This document shows, one piece after another, positions 31,310 through 41,964 of a DNA stretch of 64,000 bases. Location of the stretch: assembly GCA_037349315.1 (NCBI GenBank), contig JBAIAC010000155.1:327501-391500 (forward strand), written 5' to 3'. The DNA is from Chelydra serpentina (lineage: Eukaryota; Chordata; Testudines; Chelydridae). The notes under the pieces were generated by a model that did no database searches, was not told where the DNA came from, and saw only the letters and a program-made list of their open reading frames with translations. How positions within the stretch are numbered: the stretch's first letter is position 1; each line of letters starts with the position of its first letter. The position numbers and the translations under genes are program-made.

Positions 31310-31540
31310 AACAAACACAGTGTCCGTCTTTTCCAAAGAGGTGCTTGGAAAGCTGTTTCCCATGTGACCACGTGGCCTAATGGATCAGGCGTCTGACTTC
31401 AGATCAGATGATTGAGGGTTCGAGTCCCTTCGCGGTTGTGCTTTGTGCACTTTGTGCTGAAAGTCCTGCTCCCTTCAGGGCTGGAGCCTCTTCTTGGCGG
31501 CTCAGGCCAATGCTCTGGGTTCAGCAATAGCCCTGGGAAG
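31310..31540. repeat. Inverted repeat arm, Arg tRNA pair (right)
   Basis: The reverse complement of 25020-25280, carrying the TCA-variant Arg tRNA. Differences include the anticodon change and small indels. Confidence 0.8.
31366..31438 (+). tRNA. Arg-type tRNA with TCA (opal-reading) anticodon
   Basis: The body is that of the Arg-TCG gene at 25136. The anticodon arm TCTGA-CTTCAGA-TCAGA is fully paired but carries TCA at 31399-31401 (one base from TCG), so the tRNA would pair with UGA. The T arm GAGGG-TTCGAGT-CCCTT is as in the partner; the acceptor GACCACG/CGCGGTT has one A-C mismatch and a G-T pair. No TTTT follows within 25 nt, so expression is uncertain. It is not a selenocysteine tRNA: the body lacks the long variable arm. 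Function is inference. Confidence 0.82.
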
Positions 31541-31737
31541 GAGGTGGGGGTGGGGCGTCACACAGGCTAGGGCATGAGCCCCAGGGGCTCCCAGTCCAGC
31601 CTTTGCCATTCCGGACTCACGAAAGAGACTGGGCAGCTGCCCGGGTGAGTGTGTAGAGCAGTTTCCCTCTTCCCAATGTGCCCCTGTGCTCGAGGGGGTT
31701 TGCTAAATAGCACCTCTGGAGCCTGGGTGTTTCCCTG

Positions 31738-33034
31738 TGTAAGCAGAGTCAGGATGAGCTCTACCCTGACATCTGGTGGTGAGTTGTGGAAAGGGATGTC
31801 AGGGGCTAATCTTGTTTGTATGGACACACCCACCCTGCAAAGCATGATGGACCGCTTGCCCAAATGGTCACCTTGACTGCTGTGGGAGCCCCAGTTTCTC
31901 TGTTATTAGGGCAGGAAGAATAAAGTGTTGTTACCCTGATTATGTGAATCAAGGACAGTGGGCTTTTGTTATGATGAAGGGACTCGCCCTTAGCTAAGCA
32001 GCACTTGCTAGGCGAGGGACATGGATTCCAAAACCCAGTGAATTGAGAGAGGCTGGGGACAGGTATTGGTATCTGGTGGCATGGGCCTCTTTTGAGGGTT
32101 CTAAATGTCAATTGCACCTTCTCCTCTCTCTCCACTGTGGCATATCAGAGCTAATTTTGAGTTCTTTAGGAGTCTAATCACAGGCTGCTGAGTTGGAATT
32201 ACTCTGGGTTAAGTGTGCAAATGAGCACGAAGGCTCCTGTAACTACAAGCTGAAATCACTAAAAAGCTGAAATTGTTATGAGCTGCAATCACTGAGCACC
32301 GTCTTAAGTAGTGGGGGAGCCAGAAGATCTATTGCTGAGCGGCTGGTGGAGCGGAGCTGCTGACAGAGCAGAGCACTTGGCGGGCCAGCCGGAGTGGCTT
32401 GCAGGCTGGCTGACGGAGCGGAGCTGCTGGTGGAGCAGTTGGCGGGACAGCCGGAGCGGCTTGTGGGACGGCTGAGCGGAGTGACTCATGGGATGGCTGG
32501 CAGAGCAGAGCAGAGCCGAGCGAAGCCCCACGAAGGGATGGGGCAGTCAGCTTCGAGCCACGTAAGGTGCCCCTTACCCCTCCCCTCCCCATTTCTACCC
32601 AGACTGGAGCGGGTGTAACACTCTGCAGATGAACTTTTGAACTCTGGGTCTGGACTTTTGGGTTGTTGGACTTTTGGGACTTTGGGTGATTTTTGGGGTT
32701 GCTGGATCTAAGAACCAAAGGGAAAGGACATGGCCAATTTGCTGGGGTGGGTCATTGCTCACAGTTTGGTTTACAAATCCTAGATGTGGTGTTTCCCCAG
32801 CAAAAGGCCACATTGTTCCTCTCTGTCATTAAAAGGTTTTTCTACACTCAGACTCTGTGCTTGCGAGAGGGGAAGTACTGCCTCTTAGAGGCGCCCAGGG
32901 GGGGTGATATATATTTGTCCCAGGTCACTGGGTGGGGGCTCGAGCCGGTTTTTGCATTGTGTTATTGGAATGGAACCCCTAGATACGGAACCCGGCCCTT
33001 GTTGCTGCCGACTCTGACTGGCAGAAGGGTTACA
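31738..33034 (+). repeat. Gypsy 5' LTR (1297 bp)
   Basis: Starts TGTAAGCAGAG and ends AAGGGTTACA. It contains about two copies of a roughly 67-bp GC-rich subrepeat near 32340-32480 ('gagcggagctgctgg', 'ggacagccggagcgg') and ATTAAA near 32828 as a possible polyadenylation signal. It differs from the 3' LTR by scattered substitutions and by the number of subrepeats. Confidence 0.92.
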
Positions 33035-33038
33035 TTTT

Positions 33039-33056
33039 TGGGGGCTCGTCCGGGAT
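33039..33056 (+). other. Primer-binding site, tRNA-Pro type
   Basis: TGGGGGCTCGTCCGGGAT begins 4 nt after the LTR. It is the 18-nt site complementary to the 3' end of tRNA-Pro known from gammaretroviruses. Confidence 0.85.
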
Positions 33057-33150
33057 CCCTGGGTCAGTACCCCTCGCAAGCACCTGTTGAGTGATCCGCT
33101 ACATTGGGAAATAATTGTGTTTATATTTTGAGGAAATTACTGTTTGTGTA

Positions 33151-36100
33151 ATGGCTACTATGTCAGGTTTGTTAGGCCCCGGCTCAGCAGCCTCTAGGTC
33201 AGGGGCTGCAGCCTCGGCCGATGATTGGGCAAAAGCACTGGGGCAAACATTGGAAAAGGTTGTGCTGTCCTATGCTATGTCAAACTCTTGTCATAAGTTA
33301 AGGTCATTTGCTGGGGGGGAGGAGTTTGAACCCTGGTTAGAGCATACCACTGAAATGCTGCAGGAGTGGGCTGTACCCCATGCAGAAAAGCGAAGATGTC
33401 TAATAGAGAGCCTTGCCGGCCCAGCATTAGATGTGATTCGCACTCTGAAGCTCATTGACCCTGGGGTCAGTGTGAGGGACTGCCTAGAGGCTCTTGATCA
33501 CACATTTGGGAGCGTAGAGGGCCCTGAAGATAGCTACTGCAAGTTCCTTAATTCCCGACAGCAAAAGGGCGAGAAGGCTTCAGCCTATATACAGAGGCTG
33601 GAGAGACTGCTTCAGAAAGCTGTCATGAGGGGAGCAGTGACTGCTGAGCAGATGGATCAGACCAGACTGGCTCAAATTGTAAGAGGAACTCAGTATCTGA
33701 ACCCGATTCTACTTCATCTGCGGCTAAGAGAACGACGGGAACATCCCCCAAGTTACTCCCAGCTGATAAAAGAGGTCAGAGAGGAGGAAGAAAGGCAGGC
33801 TGCCAGTGAGCTTTGGGAAGCCCAAACATTGGAGCCGGCCAGTACAACACCACTGCAAACTGCCAGTGTATTGATGGTGAGCACCAGAGAAGAACTTGCT
33901 CAACAAATGCAGGTCCTGACGGAACGGATAGCTGAGCTGCAAAGCACCATTGCCCGAGCTAAGGCTTCCAGGGGTAAGGAGCCTCACACTGGGGCAATGG
34001 AGAGGCCAGCATTTAAAGCCCCCGTCCCATCCAGGCGAAGGGGGAAAGGACAAATTTTCTGCTACCGATGTGGTCAGGAGGGGCACAGTGCTGCTAGGTG
34101 CCGTAATGAAGAAAATCCCTCCTTAGTGTATGGAAAGCTGAGGATCAGTTGGGAGAGATCCGGTAGCTGCCAGAGGGTCCAGGGACGTGGACCACCCAGG
34201 CCTGCAGGATTTGAAGATTCCCACAGAAAAGACTGTCCATCTGGGATCCCCACAGGACTCATAGGGCCTCGAGCAGAGGTCATGGTGAGGATTGAAGGGG
34301 CGGAGTGTAAAGCAGTGCTTGACACTGGATCTCAGGTGACTATTATATTTCAGTCATTCTACCAACACATGCTTAGGCACCTTCCTATACAGCCACTGAC
34401 TGGCCTTGGCCTATGTGGCCTCAGCATGGATGAATACCCCTACCAAGGATATGTCATAGTGCACCTGGAATTCCCAGAGGAGGTTGCGGGGGTAAGAGAA
34501 GCGGTAGACACAGCTGCATTAATATGCCCTGACCCTAAAGGGACCTCTGATGTGTCTGCACTGATAGGGACCAACTCCAGCCTCTTCAAGGTACTCGCGG
34601 ATTACTGCAGACGACGGGCTGGGGACCAATACCTGAACACCCTGATGATCCATACGCTTTGTGCTGAAGCCTATAGGAAAATTGAGAGCGCTAAAGAGAC
34701 ATCTGAGCTACCGATTGGATCACTGAAGTATGCGGGCACAACCCCCTTAGTAGTGCCTGCCAGGACAGAGCAAGAAGTGCTTGTCATGAGCACCTGGCTG
34801 AAAGGCAGTAATGGGGCCTTAGCAATGGTAGAGCAGTCGGTGAAAGGAGAGCTCCCTGAAGGAGTGCTGGTCCCCAGTGGAATCATAACCTTACCTGCTA
34901 AAGCTCAGGAAAAGGTGACTATACTGATTGCTAATGAAACAAGTCGTGATGTTGTTGTGAAGCAAGGACAGAAGATAGCAGACCTCTTTGAGCCTGAGTC
35001 AATTGTAAAACCCCGGGGTGAAACTCAAGTTCCGGCTATAGACCCAGCAAAGTTTGACTTTGGAGACTCACCATTGTCCGAGGAGTGGAAAGATCGCCTG
35101 AGGAAAAAACTTTGTGAAAGATCCAAAGTGTTCTCATTGCATGAGTGGGATGTGGGATGTGCAAAAGGAGTGGAGCACAACATCAGACTACATGACTCTC
35201 GACCTTTTAGGGAGAGATCTAGGAGGATTGCCCTCTCTGAGATGGAAGATGTGCGACGTCATCTACAAGAGCTGGCTGCAAATGGCATCATTACAGAGTC
35301 CCGCAGCCCATATGCCTCACCCATTGTGGTGGTCCGTAAAAAGAATGGGAAAATCCGGATGTGTATTGACTACCGCACCCTAAACAACCGTTCTGTGGTT
35401 GACCAGTACACTATGCCTCGAGTCCAAGATGCCTTAGACTGCTTGCTGGGAAGCCAATGGTTCTCTGTGTTGGATCTCCGGAGTGGATACTACCAAATCC
35501 CCCTGGGAGAAGAAGATAAGGAGAAGACAGCCTTCATCTGCCCATTAGGGTTTTATCAGTTCGAACGCATGCCCCAGGGGATTTCAGGAGCACCCGCCAC
35601 ATTTCAACGTCTTATGGAGAAAGTAGTGGGAGACATGAATTTACTGCAAGTGTTAGTTTATTTGGATGACCTGATTGTGTTTGGAAGAACCTTGGAGGAG
35701 CATGAAGAAAGACTACTTAAAGTGCTCAATAGGTTGGAGGACTATGGTTTGAAGCTCTCAATAGATAAATGCCAGTTCTGCCAAACCTCAGTGAAGTATG
35801 TAGGTCACATCGTGTCCCAAGAGGGTGTGAGTACCGATCCCAGCAAAATAGAAGCACTCACTACCTGGCCACGTCCCAGTAACTACAGAGAACTCAAGAC
35901 CTTTCTTGGATTTAGTGGCTATTACCGCAGATTTGTGAAGAACTATGCTACGATTGTAAAGCCTCTGAATGATCTTACCAGGGGATACCAGTCTGGAAAA
36001 CCCAAATCTAAGACCAAGAACAAGGGAGGATCCCGAAAGCCTCCTGTGCAGAGACACTATGGCCCCTTCGAACCGTTTGGGCCGCGGTGGGATGAGAGGT

Positions 36101-36357
36101 GTGAGAGGGCATTTCAAGAAATCATTGCTTGCCTAACTCATGCTCCGGTCCTAGTCTTTGCTGACCCCAGCAAACCATTTATCCTGCATACTGATGCCAG
36201 TTTGGAGGGTCTGGGAGCAGTACTGTACCAGGAAGTGGAAGGCAAACATAAACCTGTAGCCTTTGCCAGCCGAGGACTGTCGGACAGTGAAACTCGCTAT
36301 CCCATTCACAAGCTGGAGTTCTTGGCCTTGAAATGGGCCATCACTGAGAAATTCTGA
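33151..36357 (+). pseudogene. gag-pol 5' part: Gag, protease, reverse transcriptase, RNase H start
   Basis: The first ATG with good context is 33151 (G at -3 and +4). Residues about 50-220 form a Gag of the PNMA type. About 249-275 are coiled-coil-like. Residues 304-317 are a CX2CX4HX4C zinc knuckle. The protease active site is LDTGS with Asp 391. Reverse transcriptase spans about 684-900, with a first catalytic Asp at 775 in VLDLRSGYY and YLDD at 837-840. RNase H begins with HTDAS (Asp 1015). The frame stops at TGA 36355-36357 inside RNase H. Gag and Pol share one frame with no stop or shift between them. The role of this lineage is copying RNA into DNA for reinsertion; this copy is broken. 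Confidence 0.92.
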
Positions 36358-36609
36358 GACTACTTGTATGGTGCTCAGTTCCAGGTGTGGACAGACAACA
36401 ACCCACTGACTTGCGTGTTAACAAGTGCCAAGCTGGATGCTACAGGACAGAGATGGGTGGCCGCTTTGGCTAGCTATGACTTCAGCATTCAATACCGATC
36501 AGGGAGAAGCAACGTGGATGCAAATGCATTGTCCAGACGTCCAAAGGCACCAGAAGTCTCTATGATACCCATGGATGGAGTGAGAGCTATTTGCAGTGTG
36601 AGTCGTTGA
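36358..36609 (+). pseudogene. gag-pol middle part: rest of RNase H
   Basis: The same reading frame continues after the first TGA with the remaining RNase H motifs (VWTDNNPL, YRSGRSNVDANALSRR) and ends at a second TGA at 36607-36609. The position of the stop would separate integrase from the rest of Pol. Both stops are TGA, as CpG decay of CGA codons would give; that origin is inference. Confidence 0.88.
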
Positions 36610-38640
36610 GAGCCAGAGGCCCATTGGAGCCTTCAGGGATGTGTTGCAGAAGCTCTGGGCCTGCCCCCTGAAAGCGTGCCTTCTGCTTCGGTGAACTACA
36701 TAGCATTGGACCAATCTCCATTGCCCATGCTCAGTGAGGCTGACTGGCAAGAAGCCCAGCTGCAAGATGTTGACATTCGTGATACACTACTTGCCAAAAG
36801 GGAGGGGCGAGGCCCAGCTGCGGTTGTTCCACCTAGCCCCGAGGGTAAACTACTATTGAGAGAATGGACCAAACTAAAACTGATTCAGGGAGTGCTACAC
36901 CGAGTGACCATGGATCCTTTACAAAAGCAGCGAACACAGCTAGTGCTGCCAAAAGAGTACAGAGCCCTGGCCATGAGGGCCCTGCATGATGATTTCGGAC
37001 ATCTAGGGATGGAGAGAACCCTGGAACTTATTCGTAGTAGGTTCTATTGGCCCCGGATGGCTGAAGATGTTCGCAGGAAATGTGAGACATGCGCTCGATG
37101 TGTCCAAAGGAAAACTCTGCCCACAAGGGCTGCATATCTCAAGAATATCACCAGCACCAAACCTTTGGAGCTAGTATGCATTGATTTCTTGTCTCTAGAA
37201 GTAGACAAGAGGAATGTCGGAAACATTCTAGTAGTGACTGACCATTTTACGCGGTATGCGCAGGCATATCCCACACGTGATCAGAGGGCTATCACTGTCG
37301 CTCGAGTACTGTGGGAGAAATATTTCTCAGTTTATGGATTCCCAGCCCGGATACACTCGGATCAGGGGCGGGACTTTGAGAGTCACCTTCTGAAGGAGGT
37401 GCTGAGGATAGCGGGAATTAAAAAGTCTAGGACAACGCCTTATCACCCGCAAGGTGATCCTCAGCCAGAGAGGTTCAACCGAACACTATTAGATATGTTG
37501 GGGACTTTGCGACCAGAGCAGAAGGCAACCTGGAGCCAGCATGTCGCATTTCTGGTGCATGCCTACAACGCCACAAAGAACGATGCTACGGGAGTCACCC
37601 CATATCTCTTGATGTTTGGGCGAGAACCAAGATTACCCATAGACTTGTGCTTTGGTGTATCAGAGGATGGAGATAGCTACGAAACTCATCAGCAATATGT
37701 AGCCCGACTACGAGAAAAGCTGCGGGATGCTTATCACTTGGCTACATCTGCGGCTCGGAAGAACGCAGATCGCAACAAACATCGATATGATGCTAGGGTA
37801 TGTTTTCAGGAGCTCCAGCCAGGGGACAGAGTCCTGCTGCGAAATTTGGGTATTGCTGGCAAACACAAGATAGCTGACAGATGGAAAGCAATACCTTACC
37901 TGGTGATGGAGAAGCTGGGAGACCTGCCGGTCTACAAGATCAAACCTGAAGAGGGTCCAGGGCAAATAAAGACGGTGCACAGAAATCTCTTGCTCCCTGT
38001 GGGGGAGTTGGTTGGCACCCCTTATGAGATGGGCCATGACAGGGCAGCCGGGCAGAACAGAAGTGCCAGGCCACAGCCGCCATCCAACACGGACAACGGG
38101 CCCTCTGAAGCTAACCTACCCCTATTCAGCATGTCAGAGAGTGAGGCCGAGGAGGAAGACACAACCCTGGTGTATCCTGGAATGAAGACAAGATTTCAGT
38201 CTCGATCAGCTGAGCCAATAGAGAGCTCCCCCTCTTCAGCCCTAAGCCCCATGGCGGAGGTATTTAGGCCCGTTACTGGCGCCCCTGTGCCGCCGATGGG
38301 ACCCCCCTTTGATGATGCACACAGGTTATTGGACAGTGAGGACATCCAGGTGGAGGGGGCCCTAGACCCGTTGGACCTTCCGCTGTCGGAACCAGAGATG
38401 CAGGGGCCTATGCCAGTAGCCGAGGGATCCTCAAAGGAAACCTCTCCATCCGTCACTCAAGAAGATGTCCCTCCTACCCCTGCCACAGAGACTCTCAATA
38501 GAAGGGACAGGGTAATAAGACCAGTAAAACGGTTAACCTATGATGCACCTGGGGTGATTAGCGAGGAGCCAATACATTTAGCGCACAGATTTGTGACAGC
38601 TGAAGTGGGTTTTCTGAGGCCCTTTGGAGGAAACCAATGA
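36610..38640 (+). pseudogene. gag-pol 3' part: integrase and C-terminal tail
   Basis: The same frame continues to TGA at 38638. An H2C2 zinc finger has His 1279 and 1284 and Cys 1311 and 1314 (numbered from 33151). The integrase core has Asp 1345, Asp 1404 and Glu 1440, with 35 residues between the last two, the classical DD35E spacing (CIDF, HSDQG, PERFNRTL). A GPY/F-like module follows, then a Ser/Pro-rich acidic tail of about 200 residues. It lacks its own good start, so it would need read-through of both TGA codons. Confidence 0.9.
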
Positions 38641-38683
38641 GTTGGTATAAAGGGAGTGCGATTTGTCGGGACGACAAATTCTC

Positions 38684-38697
38684 GGCTGGGGGGAGGA
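38684..38697 (+). other. Polypurine tract
   Basis: GGCTGGGGGGAGGA lies immediately before the 3' LTR, the position of the plus-strand primer in LTR retrotransposons. Confidence 0.85.
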
Positions 38698-40087
38698 TGT
38701 AAGCAGAGTCAGGATGAGCTCTACCCTGACATCTGGTGGTGAGTTGTGGAAAGGGACGTCAGGGGCTAATCTTGTTTGTATGGACACACCCACCCTGCAA
38801 AGCATGATGGACCGCTTGCCCAAATGGTCACCTTGACTGCTGTGGGAGCCCCAGTTTCTCTGTTATTGGGGCAGGAAGACTAAAGTGTTGTTACCCTGAT
38901 TATGTGAATCAAGGACAGTGGGCTTTTGTTATGAGGAAGGGACTCGCCCTTAGCTAAGCAGCACTTGCTAGGCGAGGGACATGGATTCCAAAACCCAGTG
39001 AATTGAGAGAGGTTGGGGACAGGTATTTGTATCTGGTGGCATGGGCCTCTTCTGAGGGTCCTAAATGTCAATTGCATCTCCCTCTCTCTCCACTGTGGAA
39101 TATCAGAGCTAATTTTGAGTTCCTTAGGAGTCTATTCACAGGCTGCTGAGTTGGAATTACTCTGAACTAAGTGTGCAAATGAGCACGAAGGCTCCCCTAA
39201 CTACAAGCTGAAATTGTTATGAGCTGAAATCACTGAGCACTGTGTTAAGTAGTGGGGGAGCCAGAAGATCTATTGCTGAGCGACTGGTGGAGCGGAGCTG
39301 CTGGCGGAGCGGGACAGTTGGCGGGACAGCCGGAGCGGCTTGCAGGCCAGCTGACGGAGCGGAGCTGCTGGCGGAGCGGAGCAGTTGGCGGGACAGCCGG
39401 AGCGGCTTGCAGGACGGCTGATGGAGCGGAGCTGCTGGCGGAGCGGAGCAGTTGGCGGGACAGCCGGAGCGGCTTGCAGGCCGGCTGACGGAGCGGAGCT
39501 GCTGGCAGAGCGGCTTGCGGGACGGCTGAACGGAGTGACTCATGGGATGGCTGGCGGAGCAGAGCAGAGCCGAGCGAAGCACCATGAAGGGACGGGGCAG
39601 TCAGCTTCGAGCCACGTAAGGTGCCCCTTACCTCTCCCCTCCCCATTTCTACCCAGACTGTAGGGGGTGTAACACTCTGCAGAGGAACTTTTGAACTCTG
39701 GGTCTGGACTTTTGGGTTGTTGGACTTTTGGGACTTTGGGTGATTTTGGGGTTGATGGACTCAAGAACCAAAGGGAAAGGACATGGCCAATTTGCTGGGG
39801 TGGGTCATTGCTCACAGTTTGGTTTACAAATCCTAGATGTGGTGTTTCCCCAGCAAAAGGCCGCATTGTTTCTCTCTGTCATTAAAAGGTTTTTCTACAC
39901 TCAGACTCTGTGCTTGCGAGAGGGGAAGTACTGCCTCTTAGAGGCGCCCAGGGGGGGTGATATATATTTGTCCCAGGTCACTGGGTGGGGGCTCGAGCCG
40001 GTTTTTGCATTGTGTTATTGGAATGGAACCCCTAGATACGGAACCCGGCCCTTGTTGCTGCCGACTCTGACTGGCAGAAGGGTTACA
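38698..40087 (+). repeat. Gypsy 3' LTR (1390 bp)
   Basis: Matches the 5' LTR along its length, with scattered substitutions. It has more copies of the roughly 67-bp subrepeat (about 3.6, near 39285-39530), which explains most of the 93-bp length difference. Confidence 0.92.
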
Positions 40088-40152
40088 CTTATATAGGCTC
40101 CTATTACCCCCCACCCCCGTTCCGACTTTTCACATTTGCTGTCTGGTCACCC
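40088..40152 (-). mobile_element. Half of a TA-flanked MITE
   Basis: 65 bp that end in TGGTCACCC-TA and match, in reverse complement, the first 65 bp of the complete MITE at 41900-42007. The remaining 43 bp are missing where the gypsy LTR abuts. Confidence 0.8.
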
Positions 40153-40235
40153 TATTTCAGGCATCCCCATTCGGTGGAATTCCAAACGTAATGGAAATAG
40201 ATATGTAAAAGTTTTTGTTGTAGGATGGGGTTTTT

Positions 40236-40307
40236 AAGGAGCACTTGGATTTGAACCAAGGACCACTTGATCTGCAGCCAAACACTCTACCACTGAGCTA
40301 TACCCCC
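40236..40307 (-). tRNA. tRNA-Cys (GCA)
   Basis: A 72-nt minus-strand gene: D arm AGCTCAGTGGTAGAG, anticodon loop CTGCAGA (GCA), T arm TTGG-TTCAAAT-CCAAG region paired. The acceptor GGGGGTA/TGCTCCT pairs only with wobbles. No TTTT lies close downstream. The other arm of the inverted pair has the better acceptor. Confidence 0.82.
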
Positions 40308-40390
40308 ATGAGGTACATAGTTGATTAAACATTATATAGACGTGTAAACAGAACAGCGTGCACACCCACTGACATAGCTTCTCCCACTCC

Positions 40391-41660
40391 CCCCTCCAGC
40401 AGCTGCTGTGCAGGGAGGGAGCCTGGCAGCACCCCATGCTGTAGCAGGGATGCTAACCCAGGTGGGGCACATGGCCCCACATCCCGCCCTCTGCACGTGT
40501 TGCCTCTGAAATGAGGGAAACTCGTGAGTTCAGGGCACAGCTGCACACCCAGGAGAAAGCCCAGCACGACAGGCCCAGACACAGGATTCTACCTCCCAGC
40601 AGCCAACCCACCTCCCCAGGCTTTGGCAGAACGAACGGTGGCGCTCGACTAACCCCACTGAGCCGCACTGAGGCTCTTAGCTTCTGTCCTGCCTTCCTCA
40701 GCGCGACCTTCCTCCTTTGCCCCATTCCCGCCTCACTTCCTCCTTTGGCAAGTCACACAAGGCAGGCCAGCAGGGAGAACAGCCTCCCTAGGCCAACCTC
40801 CAAGGGCAGAGGAGGCCAAGCTACAAGGCTCCAAGAGGTGACTGGCCGAGATCCTCCAGCTTCCCCTGGCTGATGCTAAGGCGCTTTCTCAGCTCATTTC
40901 ACTACAATCTGAGAAAGAGCAAGAGAAGAAGTAAAGCTCAGGTGGGCACAAGCCCCCACTGTCTTTTCCTGCTGGGGAGCCTGAAATGAGGGACTCGTGG
41001 TGGGTAGAGGTACCACTGCGCTTCGAGAAAACAGCCCACCCCTGCTGGAGGGGGGAGTGGAGTGGGGCTGCCTTTGCTGCTTCCTCTCCCTGGGGAGGGG
41101 TGTTGATGGTAAGGGGGTGGGGCTGAACCTTGAAATTGTGCCCCCCCACCCCAAGTCTTTCAGCAGAGACCAGTCGTCTGCGCCTGGTTTCCAGCTCCTC
41201 AGCCAGTGGATAATGTGGGATTCTGCCCCGGAGTGGCCGGCCCTGACTTTCTGTCTCAGGAAGGGGAGGAAAAAGGAATCTCTTTTCAAACCCCCAGTCC
41301 CACCGCTGACCGAGGTGTGACTTTCTAAGCTCCCGCTACAGTGGAGGATTTAGAGTTAATGGGGCCCTGTGCATGGCTTCATTTTCGGGTCCCCCCTTGG
41401 GGCCCATCCAAGAAAAAGAACATTCTCTCCTATCTCCCCCCATTGGTCTTTTTTCTTCCTCACCCGCCTCCTCCATTATCAGTAATGGGAAGTGAAGGAA
41501 CATAAAGTGAGGTACCTTGATGGGGGCGTCAGGCTCTGGGAAGGAGTTGGGGTGGTGGGTGTAGGATCTGAACTGGGGCAGAGAAGATGCTCTAAGCGGA
41601 TGGGAGAGAGCTGTCCTGTCCGTGTAGTAAATCCACCTCCCCGAGAGGAGGGAGCTGTGT
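40391..41660. other. Loop between the Cys tRNA arms; rearranged duplicate of 21-22 kb
   Basis: 40380-40890 matches 21285-22240 in the same orientation (with a deletion), while 40990-41340 matches 20990-21290 inverted. No tRNA or protein signature is seen. Confidence 0.7.
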
Positions 41661-41964
41661 CAGTGGGAGAAGCTATGTCGGTGGGTGTGCAAGCTGTTCT
41701 GTTTACACGTCTATATAATGTTTAATCAACTATGTACCTCATGGGGGTATAGCTCAGTGGTAGAGTGTTTGGCTGCAGATCAAGTGTTTCTTGGTTCAAA
41801 TCCAAGTGCCCCCTTAAAAACCCCATCCTATAACAAAAAATTTTACATATCTATTTCCATTACGTTCAGAAGGTCCACCGAATGGGGATGCCTGAAATAG
41901 GGTGACCAGACAGCAAATGCGAAAAGTCGGAACGGGGGTGGGGGGTAATAGGAGCCTATATAAG
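41661..41964. repeat. Inverted repeat arm, Cys tRNA pair (right)
   Basis: The reverse complement of 40088-40390, ending within the complete MITE. Confidence 0.88.
41743..41814 (+). tRNA. tRNA-Cys (GCA)
   Basis: A 72-nt gene: acceptor GGGGGTA/TGCCCCC, D arm AGCTCAGTGGTAGAG, loop CTGCAGA (GCA), T loop TTCAAAT with a TTGG/CCAA stem. The anticodon stem TTTGG/TCAAG has a G-T pair. The first TTTT is about 25 nt downstream. Confidence 0.88.

Larger units (their letters stand above)
31738..40087 (+). mobile_element. Ty3/gypsy LTR retrotransposon, nearly complete
   Basis: 8350 bp: 5' LTR, tRNA-Pro-type primer site, one gag-pol frame, polypurine tract and 3' LTR. Domain order is Gag, zinc knuckle, protease, reverse transcriptase, RNase H, integrase, which defines Ty3/gypsy. 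Two in-frame TGA codons break pol. Bases flanking the LTRs (ccctg left, cttat right) do not match, and the right LTR abuts half of a MITE whose other half is absent on the left. The copy is probably the product of recombination between elements or a rearrangement. Confidence 0.93.
40088..40390. repeat. Inverted repeat arm, Cys tRNA pair (left)
   Basis: About 303 bp that recur in reverse complement at 41661-41964, each arm with a Cys tRNA. The arms are separated by about 1.27 kb. Confidence 0.88.

Noticed and set aside
31366..31438. The TCA tRNA as a selenocysteine tRNA
   Set aside because: The body is that of tRNA-Arg with a short variable loop and a 7-bp acceptor; selenocysteine tRNA has a longer acceptor and a long variable arm.
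33115..33150. An earlier start (TTG at 33115) for gag
   Set aside because: TTG is not a usual vertebrate start. The first ATG, at 33151, has purine at -3 and G at +4.
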